In this document: one piece after another, positions 36,145-45,380 of the stretch
Position numbering within the stretch: position 1 is the first letter of the stretch
How the letters are laid out: every line of letters starts with the position of its first letter
Source: Streptomyces sp. 378
GTDB lineage: Bacteria > Actinomycetota > Actinomycetes > Streptomycetales > Streptomycetaceae
Length of the DNA: 64,000 nucleotides
Assembly (NCBI RefSeq): GCF_030124145.1
Contig: NZ_JASKMS010000008.1
Coordinates: forward strand, 124,001 to 188,000
Direction of reading: 5' to 3'
Notes under the pieces: generated by a model
What the model was told of the DNA's origin: nothing
Databases searched by the model: none
The model's input: only the letters and a program-made list of their open reading frames with translations
Made by a program: the position numbers and the translations under genes

Positions 36145-36936
36145 ATGAGGCGGTGGGGGCGCTCGGTGCACGGCAGGTGGAGGCGGGCCGGTGCGCACAC
36201 CCTCATCCGGCAGGGCCGCGACGTGGAGTTGCTGCACCGGGCCATGGGCTTCGCCACGCTCGCGCTGGTCACCCTGGCGCCGCTGCTGATCGTGGTCGCC
36301 GCCGCCGACCCCCTGGGCCGGGGCGGATTCGCCTCGTGGCTGGCCGACGGCATGGGGCTGTCCGGGCGGTCCGAGCGGGTGCTCACGGAGATCATCAGTC
36401 CGCCGCGCCAGGTCATCGGCACCACGAGCGTGCTCGGCGGGGTCGCGCTCGCCGTCTTCGGTATCGCGTTCAGCGGGAGTGTGCAGAACGGCTACGAGCG
36501 GATCTGGGGACTGCCCTCGGGCCCGTGGCATCGCGTCTGGCGCCAGGCGGTGTGGCTGATCGCGATGACCGCGTACCTGTACCAGGAGGTGCAGACGCGC
36601 AGCCTCACCTCGGGGCCGGAGCGGATCGCGCTGAGCTCCGCGTCCGGCGTGCTGTTCTTCTGGTGGGGGCAGCGCTTCCTGCTGGGCGGGCAGATCCGCT
36701 GGAGCGATCTGCTGCCCGGAGCGGTGGCCACCATGGCGGGGCTGATCGGCCTGCGCATGTTCTCCTACTTCGTCTTCACCCCCCTCATCGTCACCAACGC
36801 CATCAACTACGGAGCGGTCGGCGTCGTCCTCGTCGTGGAGTCCTGGCTCATCGGCGTGGGTTACGTCTTCTACGGCGGGGCGCTCCTCGGCCGCTGGGTG
36901 CTGAATCGCCACGGGTACGGGCGACGCGACGGCTAG
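36145..36936 (+). CDS. YihY/BrkB-family membrane protein
   Basis: This 263-aa protein has about six hydrophobic segments. The family signature is present, with GFATLALVTLAPLLIVVAAA near the start, GGVALAVFGIAFSGSVQNGYERIWGLP in the middle and the C-terminal LVVESWLIGVGYVFYGGALLGRWVLNR. The start at ATG 36145 lacks a strong ribosome site and GTG/TTG alternatives upstream cannot be excluded. The family is predicted to be inner-membrane transport-like; the exact role is unknown. It separates the first aryl-CoA block from modABC. Confidence 0.8.
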   Translation: MRRWGRSVHGRWRRAGAHTLIRQGRDVELLHRAMGFATLALVTLAPLLIVVAAADPLGRGGFASWLADGMGLSGRSERVLTEIISPPRQVIGTTSVLGGVALAVFGIAFSGSVQNGYERIWGLPSGPWHRVWRQAVWLIAMTAYLYQEVQTRSLTSGPERIALSSASGVLFFWWGQRFLLGGQIRWSDLLPGAVATMAGLIGLRMFSYFVFTPLIVTNAINYGAVGVVLVVESWLIGVGYVFYGGALLGRWVLNRHGYGRRDG

Positions 36937-37065
36937 TGCCCCTTCCGTGCGAACGCACATGCCACCCTCAATAATTCTCTTCCCGGCTCATGCGAATCCA
37001 CAGAGGGGTTTCCCCTGGCATCTGCGGCATTATCATCGACGCAGGCCCAGCAGAGGAGCAGACCC

Positions 37066-37887
37066 GTGAGGACCCGTACCGCGCACCGGACCCGCCGCCC
37101 GCTCCAGGTGGCCGCGGGGGGAGCCGCCGCACTGCTGGCGCTGAGCGCCTGTTCCTCCGGCTCTGATCCCTCGGCCGGGCCGTCCGGGTCGGGCGGGGTC
37201 TCGGGTGGGGTCTCAGGTGAGGTGACCGTCTTCGCCGCGGCCTCGCTGAAGGAGAGCTTCACGACGCTGGGCGAGCGGTTCGAGAAGGAGCACCCCGGCA
37301 CGAAGGTCACCTTCAGCTTCGGCGGCAGCGACTCCCTCGCCGCGAGCATCACCGGCGGCGCCCCGGCGGACGTCTTCGCCTCGGCCAGCCCCAGGACGAT
37401 GAAGATCGTCACGGATGCCGAAGACGCCTCGGCCCCGCCCGTGACCTTCGTCCGCAACCAGTTGGAGATCGCCACCCTGCCCGGCAACCCGCACAGGATC
37501 GCCTCCCTCGAAGACCTCACCCGGGGCGGCCTGAAGGTCGTTCTGTGCGACAAGGCGGTGCCGTGCGGCGCCGCCGCGCAGCAGGCCCTCGACGCCCGCG
37601 GGCTCACGCTCACGCCCGTGTCGTACGAGCAGGACGTCAAGGCCGCGCTGACCAAGGTCGAGCTGAAGGAGGCCGACGCGGCCGTCGTCTACCAGACGGA
37701 TGTGCGCGCGGCGGGTGACAAGGTGGAGGGCGTGCAGTTCCCCGAGTCCGCCGACGCCGTCAACGACTACCCGATCGCCCTGCTCAAGGACGCCCGGAAC
37801 GCCGGGGCCGCCAAGGCGTTCATCGCGCTGGTGCGCTCCGCCGAGGGCCAGGAGGTCCTGGGCGCGGCCGGGTTCCTCAAGCCGTGA
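37066..37887 (+). CDS. modA: Molybdate ABC transporter substrate-binding lipoprotein
   Basis: This 273-aa protein begins at GTG 37066 (GAGGAG upstream) and has a lipobox LLALSAC. ModA motifs follow: VTVFAAASLKESFTTLGERFE, VTFSFGGSDSLAASI, GGAPADVFASASPRTM, FVRNQLEIATLPGNP and VYQTDVRAAGDKVEGVQFPE. It binds molybdate or tungstate outside the membrane. It is coupled to modB by overlap at 37884-37887. No ModE gene or Mo-cofactor genes are in the window. Confidence 0.95.
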   Translation: MRTRTAHRTRRPLQVAAGGAAALLALSACSSGSDPSAGPSGSGGVSGGVSGEVTVFAAASLKESFTTLGERFEKEHPGTKVTFSFGGSDSLAASITGGAPADVFASASPRTMKIVTDAEDASAPPVTFVRNQLEIATLPGNPHRIASLEDLTRGGLKVVLCDKAVPCGAAAQQALDARGLTLTPVSYEQDVKAALTKVELKEADAAVVYQTDVRAAGDKVEGVQFPESADAVNDYPIALLKDARNAGAAKAFIALVRSAEGQEVLGAAGFLKP

Positions 37888-38735
37888 CATCCCCGGCCGG
37901 CAAGCCTCATGTCGCGACTGACGGTCCGCGGGGCGGTCCGCGGCGCCGTCGGGTCCGGACGGGCGTCCCGCTGCCCCTGCTGCTCCCCGCGCTGGCCGGC
38001 CTGGCGTTCCTGATCGTGCCGCTGATCGCCCTGCTCGTGCGGACCCCGTGGCACAGCCTGCCCGGGCAGCTGACCAGCCCGGAGGTGTGGCAGGCCCTCA
38101 GGCTGTCCCTGCTGTGCGCCTCGGCGGCCACCGCGGTGAGCCTGGTCGTCGGCGTGCCGCTGGCCTGGCTGCTGGCCCGCGTCGACTTCCCCGGTCGCGG
38201 CCTCGTACGCGCTCTCGTCACCCTGCCCCTGGTCCTGCCTCCGGTCGTCGGCGGTGTGGCGCTGCTGACGGCGCTCGGCCGCAACGGCATCGTCGGGCGG
38301 TGGCTCGACTCGTGGTTCGGGATCACGCTGCCCTTCACCACCGCCGGGGTCGTGCTCGCGGAGGCGTTCGTGGCCATGCCGTTCCTCGTCATCAGCGTCG
38401 AGGGCACCCTGCGGGCCGCCGACCCCCGCTACGAGGAGGCGGCCGCCACCCTGGGCGCGTCCCGCTTCACCGCGTTCCGCCGGGTCACGCTGCCGCTCAT
38501 CGCGCCGGGCATCGCGGCGGGCGCGGTCCTGGCCTGGGCACGGGCGCTCGGCGAGTTCGGCGCGACGATCACCTTCGCCGGCAACTTCCCCGGCCGCACC
38601 CAGACCATGCCGCTGGCCGTGTACCTGGCGCTGCAGAGCGACCCCGAGGCCGCCATCGCCCTCAGCCTGGTGCTGCTGGCGGTGTCGATCGCGGTCCTCG
38701 CGGGGTTGCGCGACCGCTGGATGCGTGCGGGATGA
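37884..38735 (+). CDS. modB: Molybdate ABC transporter permease
   Basis: This 283-aa permease starts at GTG 37884 inside the modA stop. It has a basic N-terminal extension of ~35 residues and five or six membrane segments. The EAA loop is EAAATLGASRFTAFRRVTLP, followed by LAWARALGEFGATITFAGNFPGRTQTMPLAVY, which is highly typical of ModB. It forms the channel between ModA and ModC. Confidence 0.95.
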   Translation: MTSPAGKPHVATDGPRGGPRRRRVRTGVPLPLLLPALAGLAFLIVPLIALLVRTPWHSLPGQLTSPEVWQALRLSLLCASAATAVSLVVGVPLAWLLARVDFPGRGLVRALVTLPLVLPPVVGGVALLTALGRNGIVGRWLDSWFGITLPFTTAGVVLAEAFVAMPFLVISVEGTLRAADPRYEEAAATLGASRFTAFRRVTLPLIAPGIAAGAVLAWARALGEFGATITFAGNFPGRTQTMPLAVYLALQSDPEAAIALSLVLLAVSIAVLAGLRDRWMRAG

Positions 38736-39814
38736 CGCGGCCCCCCGCGCAGGACGCGCACACCGGCGCCCCGACCGAAGGGCTGGACGCCCGCCTCGTC
38801 GTGGACCGCGGCGGCTTCCGTCTCGACGTGCCGCTGACCGTCGCGCCGGGTGAGGTCGTCGCCCTGCTCGGCCCGAACGGCGCCGGCAAGACCACCGCGC
38901 TGCGCGCCCTGGCCGGTCTGACTCCGCTGACCGGCGGGCATCTGCGGCTGGAGGGCACCGAGCTGGACCGCACCCCGCCGGAGGCCCGCCCCGTCGGCGT
39001 CGTCTTCCAGGACTACCTGCTCTTCCCCCACCTCACGGCCCTCGACAACGTGGCCTTCGGTCCCCGCTGCCAGGGCGCCACCAAGGCCGAGGCCCGTGCG
39101 CGGGCCGCCGAGTGGCTGGACCGCATGGGCCTCGCGGCGCACACCGGCGCCAAGCCGCGCAGGCTCTCGGGCGGCCAGGCACAGCGCGTCGCCCTCGCCC
39201 GCGCCCTGGCGACCCGGCCCCGGCTGCTGCTCCTCGACGAGCCCCTGGCGGCCCTGGACGCCCGCACCCGCCTGGAGGTCCGCGCCCGGCTCCGGCGCCA
39301 CCTGGCCGACTTCGAGGCGGTGGCCGTGCTGGTCACCCACGATCCGCTCGACGCCATGGTGCTGGCCGATCGTCTGGTGGTCGTGGAGCACGGCCGGGTC
39401 GTCCAGGAGGGCACCCCGGCCGACATCGCCCGCCATCCCCGTACGGACTACATCGCGCGGCTGGTCGGCCTGAACCTCTACCGGGGCGAGGCGGACGGCC
39501 ACACCGTCCGTCTCGCCGGCGGCCCGCCCGTCACCACCTCGGAGGTCCTGTCGGGCCCGGTCTTCGTGGCGTTCCCGCCCGGCGCGGTGACCCTCCACCG
39601 CGACCGGCCGACCGGCTCCAGCGCCCGCAACCTGTGGCGCTGCGAGGTGGCCGGTCTGGAGACCCACGGCGACCAGATCCGTGCCGACCTCACCGGTGAA
39701 CTCCCCCTCGCCGCCGACCTCACCACGGTCGCCGCCGCCGAGCTCGGCCTGCACCCGGGCGCGCGGGTCTGGGCCACGGTGAAGGCAACGCAGACCCACG
39801 CCTACCCGGTCTGA
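38732..39814 (+). CDS. modC: Molybdate ABC transporter ATP-binding protein
   Basis: This 360-aa ATPase starts at ATG 38732, overlapping modB by 4 nt. It has Walker A GPNGAGKTT, Q-loop VFQDYLLFPHLT, signature LSGGQAQRVALARAL, Walker B LLLLDEPLAALD and switch His in LVTHDPLDA. The C-terminal ~110 residues form a single TOBE-like regulatory domain (NLWRCEVAGLETHGDQIRAD, ending VWATVKATQTHAYPV), which in ModC binds oxyanion and adjusts transport. Confidence 0.94.
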   Translation: MTRPPAQDAHTGAPTEGLDARLVVDRGGFRLDVPLTVAPGEVVALLGPNGAGKTTALRALAGLTPLTGGHLRLEGTELDRTPPEARPVGVVFQDYLLFPHLTALDNVAFGPRCQGATKAEARARAAEWLDRMGLAAHTGAKPRRLSGGQAQRVALARALATRPRLLLLDEPLAALDARTRLEVRARLRRHLADFEAVAVLVTHDPLDAMVLADRLVVVEHGRVVQEGTPADIARHPRTDYIARLVGLNLYRGEADGHTVRLAGGPPVTTSEVLSGPVFVAFPPGAVTLHRDRPTGSSARNLWRCEVAGLETHGDQIRADLTGELPLAADLTTVAAAELGLHPGARVWATVKATQTHAYPV

Positions 39815-39835
39815 GGCGTCCGGCGTCCGCACGGC

Positions 39836-41038
39836 TCAGGCCGCCGTCCCGACCGGCGCGCCCTCCGGGGCGACGGCCTCCCGCACGACGCGCCGGCGCC
39901 GCACCGGAAGGAGCGTCGGGTGGGCGACGCCCCAGGCCGCGCCCTTGCAGATGATCTCCTTGTAGAGCGCGGCGAGCCGGCCGGTCAGGGCCGCCGGCAC
40001 GGCACGGTCGTCGGCGGTGACGTACTGGATCAGGCCGTCCCCGCGGCCCAGCGAGATGCACTGGTTGAAGTAGCGCACGGGCACGGTCGGGACCTTCCCG
40101 CCGGTCAGCCGGGCCGCGATGGCGTCGGCGGCCTGCCAGGCGGTGGGGACGCCCGAGGCGCACGACATCCGCAGCGGCTTGTCCGCGGGGCCCCTCGCCG
40201 AAGCCGCGTCGCCGATGGCGTACACGTCCGGGTGGGACACCGAGCGCATGGTCCGGTCGACGACGATCCGGCCGGTGCCGGTGACCTCCAGGGTGGTGGC
40301 CCGGGCGATGGGGTGGACGGCGAAGCCGGTGGTCCACACGGTGACCACGGCCGGGATGTCCGCCCCGTCGCCGATGGCGATGTGATCGGCTTCGACGGCG
40401 GTGACGGCCGTGTGCTCGTGGACGGTGATGCCGAGCCGGCCGAAGACCTCGCGCAGGTGCCGGGCGCCCTTGGCCGAGAGCCAGTCGCCGAGGCCGCCTC
40501 GGGCGACCAGGGCGACGTCGAGGTCCGGGCGGGACTCGGCGATCTCGGTCACCGCCTCCAGCCCGGTGAGACCGCCGCCGACCACGACCACGGGTTCCCC
40601 GGCGGCCAGGCCGGCCAGCCGCTCGCGCAGCCGGAGCGCTCCGGGACGGCCGGCGATCTCGTGGGCGTGCTCGGCGGCGCCGGGCACGCCCTGGGCGTTC
40701 CAGCCACTGCCGAGGGCGTAGACGAGGGTGTCGTACCGCAGCTCCTCGTCCCGCGCGCCCTGGTCGGCGTGGACGGTGACGGTCCTGCGGTCGACGTCGA
40801 CGGCGGTGACCTTCCCCTGCTTCAGGGTGACGCCGGTGCCGTGGAACATCTCGCTGAACGGCCGGGGCGTGAGGTCCTGGCCGAGCGCGAGCTGGTGCAT
40901 CCGGACCCGCTCGACGAAGTCGGGCTCGGCGTTGACGACGGTGATGGCGACGTCTTCACGGTGCAGCCGCTTGGCGAGGCGCCCGGCGGCGGTGGCTCCG
41001 GTGTAGCCGGCTCCGAGGACGACGATGCGGTGCTGCAT
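39836..41038 (-). CDS. NAD(P)/FAD-dependent oxidoreductase, type II NADH-dehydrogenase-like
   Basis: ATG 41038 gives 400 aa starting MQHRIVVLGAGYTGATAAGRLA, an FAD-binding Rossmann motif. The second Rossmann motif is VVVVGGGLTGLEAVTEIAE, and the FAD-binding end is HPDVYAIGDAASARG. The overall plan matches NDH-2-like flavoproteins, which oxidise NADH and reduce quinone, but there is no clear amphipathic C-terminal membrane anchor. A Rex-like palindrome lies 80-100 bp upstream. The gene follows an ECF41 sigma gene on the same strand, and ECF41 genes are often paired with oxidoreductases. Confidence 0.82.
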   Translation of the reverse strand: MQHRIVVLGAGYTGATAAGRLAKRLHREDVAITVVNAEPDFVERVRMHQLALGQDLTPRPFSEMFHGTGVTLKQGKVTAVDVDRRTVTVHADQGARDEELRYDTLVYALGSGWNAQGVPGAAEHAHEIAGRPGALRLRERLAGLAAGEPVVVVGGGLTGLEAVTEIAESRPDLDVALVARGGLGDWLSAKGARHLREVFGRLGITVHEHTAVTAVEADHIAIGDGADIPAVVTVWTTGFAVHPIARATTLEVTGTGRIVVDRTMRSVSHPDVYAIGDAASARGPADKPLRMSCASGVPTAWQAADAIAARLTGGKVPTVPVRYFNQCISLGRGDGLIQYVTADDRAVPAALTGRLAALYKEIICKGAAWGVAHPTLLPVRRRRVVREAVAPEGAPVGTAA

Positions 41039-41119
41039 GGCGTGGCTCCTGTCATGACGGCTGTCTGGCGCGGATTCACCTCTTGAACCGGATGGCCCGC
41101 CATTCCCTGACAGGAAGAC

Positions 41120-41139
41120 GATGTGAAGCACGTCACATC
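41120..41139 (-). promoter_or_regulatory. Rex-like redox operator upstream of the NADH-oxidoreductase gene
   Basis: GATGTGA and TCACATC are perfect 7-bp arms 6 nt apart. The core TGTGAAGCACGTCACA matches the Streptomyces Rex operator (TGTGAACNNNTTCACA) at 11 of 13 defined positions. Rex represses NADH-dehydrogenase and cyd genes in S. coelicolor when NADH/NAD is low, which fits the gene downstream. Confidence 0.5.
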
Positions 41140-41152
41140 ATGGTCGGTCGGG

Positions 41153-42103
41153 TCAGAAGACCGTGAGCAGGGGATCGCCGTGGTCGTCGGCGGCCCATCG
41201 CCGGGTCGCGCGTTCGAGCTTGTCGGGGTTGACCTGGTTGCGGAACGCGGCGATGCCGTCGTCGGCGATCTCCAGGCACATGACGCCGATGACCCGTCCG
41301 TCGAGGACCACCACCAGGGCCGGGTCGCCGTTGGCGGTCGACGGGTAGACCGAGGGAGAGCCGCCGACCAGGTCGCGCTTGGCCTTGCCCGGCTTGAACA
41401 GGCCGCGCATGAACGTCGCGACCGCGAGCGCGCCCTCGAACGCCCTGGCGCGGGCCGGGACCTTCCCGCCGCCGTCGCCGATCGCGACGGCGTCCTGGGT
41501 GAGCAGCCGCACCAGCGGTTCGGTCCGCCCGCTCTTGGCGGCCGCGAGGAACTCGTCGATGATCCGGCGCGCGGCGGCGGCGTCGATCTCGGTGCGGGTG
41601 CGGGCCCTCCCCTGCGCGAGGTGCTTCTTCGCGCGGTGGAGGATCTGCTGGCTGGCGGCCTCGGTGAGGTCGAGGATGTCGGCGATCTCCCGGTGCGGAT
41701 AGTCGAAGGCCTCTCGCAACACGTACACCGCGCGCTCGTTCGGGGAGAGCCGTTCCAGCAGGACGAGCATCGCGTACGAGACCGATTCACGCTGCTCGGC
41801 GGTGTCCGCGGGCCCGAGCATGGGGTCCCCGGCGAGCAGCGGCTCGGGCAGCCACTCGCCCACATAGGTCTCGCGCCGCGCCCGGGCCGAGGCGAGCTGG
41901 TTGAGGCACAGGTTGGTGAGGACCTTCGTCAGCCACGCCTCGGGGACGTCGATGCGGTCGGTGTCGGCGCCCTGCCAGCGCAGGAAGGTCTCCTGCACGG
42001 CGTCCTCGGCCTCGCTCGCCGAGCCGAGCAGCCGGTAGGCCACCGCCTCCAGGCGCGGCCTGAAGGCCTCGAACCGGTCCACGTCGTCCATGGTCAGGGC
42101 CAT
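41153..42103 (-). CDS. ECF41-type (SigJ-like) RNA polymerase sigma factor
   Basis: This 316-aa protein has sigma2 (FRPRLEAVAYRLLGSASEAEDAVQETFLRW) and sigma4 (LERLSPNERAVYVLREAFDYPHREIADILDLTEAASQQILHRA). The ~130-residue SnoaL-like C-terminal extension (IIDEFLAAAKSGRTEPLVRLLTQDAVAIGDGGG, then NGDPALVVVLDG) defines ECF41. In this group the extension, not an anti-sigma factor, controls activity. Targets are usually the sigma gene itself and a neighbouring oxidoreductase or carboxymuconolactone decarboxylase; here the flavoprotein immediately downstream is the natural candidate. Confidence 0.9.
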   Translation of the reverse strand: MALTMDDVDRFEAFRPRLEAVAYRLLGSASEAEDAVQETFLRWQGADTDRIDVPEAWLTKVLTNLCLNQLASARARRETYVGEWLPEPLLAGDPMLGPADTAEQRESVSYAMLVLLERLSPNERAVYVLREAFDYPHREIADILDLTEAASQQILHRAKKHLAQGRARTRTEIDAAAARRIIDEFLAAAKSGRTEPLVRLLTQDAVAIGDGGGKVPARARAFEGALAVATFMRGLFKPGKAKRDLVGGSPSVYPSTANGDPALVVVLDGRVIGVMCLEIADDGIAAFRNQVNPDKLERATRRWAADDHGDPLLTVF

Positions 42104-42113
42104 GCCCCGGATC

Positions 42114-44516
42114 CTAACGCGCCCGGGTGTCGCCGCCTCCCAGACTCAGGCGCGGTTTGGGGGCGTCCAGACGGCCCGTCCGGGGGCGGCGGCTGCCCGC
42201 ACGGTACGGGGCCGGCCAGACGGCGCCCGGGCCCGTGTACCCCTGCTCGGCCGCCGCGTGCAGGGTCCAGTGGGGGTCGTAGAGGTGAGGGCGGGCGAGC
42301 GCGCAGAGGTCGGTGCGGCCCGCGAGGATCAGGGAGTTGACGTCGTCCCAGGAGGAGATGGCGCCGACCGCGATCACCGGGACGCCCGTGGTGTGGCGGA
42401 TCCGGTCCGCGAACGGCGTCTGGTACGACCGCCCGAACTCCGGCCGCTCGTCCGCGACGACCTGGCCCGTCGACACGTCGATCGCGTCGGCCCCGTGCGC
42501 GGCGAAGGCCCGGGCGATCTCGACGGCGTCCTCGGCGGTCGTCCCGCCCTCGGCCCAGTCGGTGGCGGAGATGCGGACGGTCATGGGCCGCTCCCCCGGC
42601 CACACGGCGCGTACGGCGTCGAAGACCTCCAGCGGGAAGCGGAGCCGTTTCTCCAGGGAGCCGCCGTAGGCGTCGGTGCGCCGGTTGGTCAGCGGGGAGA
42701 GGAAGCCGGACAGGAGATAGCCGTGGGCGCAGTGCAGTTCGAGCAGGTCGAAGCCGGCCCGCGCGGCGCGGACGGCCGCTGCCGCGAACTGCTCGCGGAT
42801 GTCCGTGAGTTGGGCGCGGGACAGCTCACGCGGCGTCTGGCCGGCCTCCTTGTACGGGAGTGCCGAGGGGGCCACCAGCGGCCAGTTCCCCTCCGCCAGC
42901 GGCTCGTCCATGCCCTCCCACATCAGCTTCGTGGAGCCCTTGCGGCCGCTGTGGCCGAGCTGCACGCCGATCGCCGTGCCGGGGGCCCGGTCGTGGACGA
43001 AGTTCGTGATCCGCTTCCAGGCCTCGGCCTGGCGGCCGGTGTAGAGACCGGCGCAGCCGGGCGTGATCCGGCCCTGCTCGCTGACGCACACCATCTCGGT
43101 CATCACCAGCCCCGCCCCGCCCAGCGCCCGCGCGCCGAGGTGGACGAGGTGGAAGTCGCCGGGGACGCCGTCGACGGCCGAGTACATGTCCATCGGCGAG
43201 ACGACGACCCGGTTGCGCAGGGTCAGGCCGCGCAGCCGGAACGGTGTGAACATCGGGGGTGTGCCGGGCGGGCAGCCGAACTCGCGCTCCACCGTCTGCG
43301 TGAAACGCGCGTCGCGCAGCCGCAGATTGTCGTGCGTGACGCGGCGGCTGCGGGTGAGCAGGTTGAAGGCGAACTCGCGGGGCGGCTGGTCCAGGTACAG
43401 GCCGAGGTTCTCGAACCACTCCAGGCTGGCCCGGGCCGCGCGCTGTGTGGAGGCGACGACGGGTCGCCGCTCGGCCTCGTACGCGGCCAGGGCCTCGGGC
43501 AGCGTGTCGCGCTCCTCCAGGCAGGCGGCCAGGGCCAGCGCGTCCTCGACGGCGAGCTTGGTGCCGGAGCCGATGGAGAAGTGGGCGGTGTGCGCGGCGT
43601 CTCCGAGGAGGACGACGTTGCCGTGCGACCAGCGGTCGTTGACGACCGTGCGGAACGTCGTCCACGTGGAGTTGTTCGATGTCAGGGGGCGGCCGCGGAG
43701 GGCTTCCGCGAAGATCTTGGCGCACCGCCCGATCGACTCGGCTTCGTCGAGTTCGTCGAAGCCGGCCGCGTGCCAGACCTCTTCGCGCATCTCGATGATC
43801 ACCGTGGAGGCGTCGGGCGCGTAGGGGTAGCCGTGGAGTTGCATCACGCCGTGTTCGGTCTCGGCGATCTCGAAGCGGAAGGAGTCGAAGGGGAAGTCGG
43901 CGGCGAGCCAGATGTAGCGGCAGCGGTGGGCCGTCACCCGGGGCCGGAAGGTGTCGGCGTAGGTCTCGCGGGTGGCGCTGTGGACGCCGTCCGCGGCGAT
44001 GACCAGGTCGTGGGTGTGCGGGAGGTCCGCCGGGGCCCCGGTGCGAAAGCGGAGGTCGACGCCGAGTTCGCGGCAGCGGGTGTGGAGGATGTCCAGCAGT
44101 CGCTTGCGGCCCAGGGCGGCGAACCCGTGGCCGCCGGAGGTGTGGCGTGCGCCGCGGTGGACGATGTCGATGTCGTCCCAGCGGGTGAAGTGCCGCTGGA
44201 GGGCGTCGTAGACCTGGGGGTCGGCGTGTTCTATGCCGCCGAGGGTCTCGTCGGAGAGGACCACGCCGAAGCCGAAGGTGTCGTCGGGGGCGTTGCGTTC
44301 CCAGACGGTGATCTCCCGTGCGGGGTCGAGGCGTTTGAGGAGGGCGGCGGCGTAGAGCCCTCCCGGGCCGCCGCCGATGATCGCGACGCGTAGGGGGTGG
44401 CCGGTGTTGTGGTGCGGCTGCGGGTGCGTGGTGGCTTGTCGCGCCCGCGCGGCGGTAGCCGCATATTCAGCACGGCCCCGCGCCGCTGAGGGAGTCGCGG
44501 TCACCGTCCGCTCCAT
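42114..44516 (-). CDS. Bifunctional 2-aminobenzoyl-CoA-type monooxygenase/reductase
   Basis: This is an 800-aa fusion. Residues ~45-385 are a class-A flavin monooxygenase (RVAIIGGGPGGLYAAALLKRL, DLVIAADGVHSATRE, GDAAHTAHFSIGSGTKLAVEDA). Residues ~410-760 are an old-yellow-enzyme domain (FTPFRLRGLTLRNRVVVSPMDMYSA, HCAHGYLLSGFLSPLTNRRTDAYGGS, VIAVGAISSW). This fusion is known from Azoarcus evansii 2-aminobenzoyl-CoA monooxygenase/reductase, which hydroxylates and then dearomatises the ring; the related salicylyl-CoA 5-hydroxylase is the alternative. ATG 44516 overlaps the hydratase stop. With the ligase, dehydrogenase and RidA at 31.8-35.2 kb it makes a coherent pathway. Confidence 0.9.
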   Translation of the reverse strand: MERTVTATPSAARGRAEYAATAARARQATTHPQPHHNTGHPLRVAIIGGGPGGLYAAALLKRLDPAREITVWERNAPDDTFGFGVVLSDETLGGIEHADPQVYDALQRHFTRWDDIDIVHRGARHTSGGHGFAALGRKRLLDILHTRCRELGVDLRFRTGAPADLPHTHDLVIAADGVHSATRETYADTFRPRVTAHRCRYIWLAADFPFDSFRFEIAETEHGVMQLHGYPYAPDASTVIIEMREEVWHAAGFDELDEAESIGRCAKIFAEALRGRPLTSNNSTWTTFRTVVNDRWSHGNVVLLGDAAHTAHFSIGSGTKLAVEDALALAACLEERDTLPEALAAYEAERRPVVASTQRAARASLEWFENLGLYLDQPPREFAFNLLTRSRRVTHDNLRLRDARFTQTVEREFGCPPGTPPMFTPFRLRGLTLRNRVVVSPMDMYSAVDGVPGDFHLVHLGARALGGAGLVMTEMVCVSEQGRITPGCAGLYTGRQAEAWKRITNFVHDRAPGTAIGVQLGHSGRKGSTKLMWEGMDEPLAEGNWPLVAPSALPYKEAGQTPRELSRAQLTDIREQFAAAAVRAARAGFDLLELHCAHGYLLSGFLSPLTNRRTDAYGGSLEKRLRFPLEVFDAVRAVWPGERPMTVRISATDWAEGGTTAEDAVEIARAFAAHGADAIDVSTGQVVADERPEFGRSYQTPFADRIRHTTGVPVIAVGAISSWDDVNSLILAGRTDLCALARPHLYDPHWTLHAAAEQGYTGPGAVWPAPYRAGSRRPRTGRLDAPKPRLSLGGGDTRAR

Positions 44517-45328
44517 TTCGGGGGGCGCTTCTCCGTGAAGGCCGCGTGGAATTCCGCGTAGTCCTCTCCCGTCATCAGGAGGGCCTGGGTCGAGGCGTCC
44601 AGTTCGATGGAGGCCGCCAGGGGCATGTCCAGTTCGGACGTGAGCAGCGCCTTCGTCTGGGCGTGGGCCAGGGCCGGGCCGGACGCGAGGCGGTGGGCCA
44701 GCCGGTGGGACGTCTCGTCCGCCCGGCCCTCCTCCGTCAGTTCGCTGATCAGGCCGATGCGCTCGGCCTCCAGGGCCCGGACCGGGTCGCCCAGCATCAG
44801 CAGGCGGGTCGCGTGCCCCAGGCCGACGACCCGGGGCAGGAGGTAGGCCGCGCCCATGTCGCCGCCGGAGAGCCCGACACGGGTGAAGAGGAAGGCGAAG
44901 CGGGCGGTGGGGTCGGCGACGCGGAAGTCCGCGGCCAGGGCGAGGACCGCTCCGGCCCCCGCGGCCACGCCGTGCAGCGACGCGATCACGGGGAACGGGC
45001 ACTCGCGGATCGCGCGGACCACCTGGCCGGTCATCCGGTTGAAGTCGAGGAGCTGGGCGGTGTCCATGCCGAGGGTCGCGCCGATGATCTCGTCGACGTC
45101 GCCGCCGGAGCAGAAGCCGCGGCCCTCCCCGGCCAGCACCAGGGCCCGTACGGACCGCTCCCGGGACAGCTCCGCGAGCAGGTCGCGCAGGTCGGCGTAG
45201 GCGCCGAAGGTGAGCGCGTTGAGCTTCTCGGGACGGGCCAGGGTGACGGTCGCGACGCCGTCGGCGATGTCGACGCGCAGATGCTCCCAGCCGGCGGTGC
45301 GGGCGGCGGAGCCGGTGAAGGGACTCAT
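44501..45328 (-). CDS. Enoyl-CoA hydratase/isomerase-family protein
   Basis: This 275-aa crotonase-fold protein shows VTLARPEKLNALTFGAY, the oxyanion-hole region VLAGEGRGFCSGGDVDEIIG, and PVIASLHGVAAGAGAVLALAADFRVA. Catalytic-type acidic residues fall in GLSGGDMGAAYLLPRVVG. It is the first gene after the shared operator at 45381 and is coupled to the bifunctional flavoenzyme. It probably performs hydration or ring opening of the CoA-bound alicyclic intermediate. Confidence 0.9.
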   Translation of the reverse strand: MSPFTGSAARTAGWEHLRVDIADGVATVTLARPEKLNALTFGAYADLRDLLAELSRERSVRALVLAGEGRGFCSGGDVDEIIGATLGMDTAQLLDFNRMTGQVVRAIRECPFPVIASLHGVAAGAGAVLALAADFRVADPTARFAFLFTRVGLSGGDMGAAYLLPRVVGLGHATRLLMLGDPVRALEAERIGLISELTEEGRADETSHRLAHRLASGPALAHAQTKALLTSELDMPLAASIELDASTQALLMTGEDYAEFHAAFTEKRPPKWSGR

Positions 45329-45380
45329 GACGTGCGGCCTCCTCGGGCGGGCACTGCCTCACTGAGCTCTACCCCACGAA

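Noticed and set aside
33475..36960. A 1161-codon minus-strand open frame across the ligase, PaaX and YihY genes
   Set aside because: It spans three well-supported plus-strand genes and intergenic DNA, has no family motifs and shadow composition.
42114..44516. Two separate genes (monooxygenase and NADH:flavin oxidoreductase)
   Set aside because: One continuous frame with no internal stop or ribosome site, matching the known fused enzyme.
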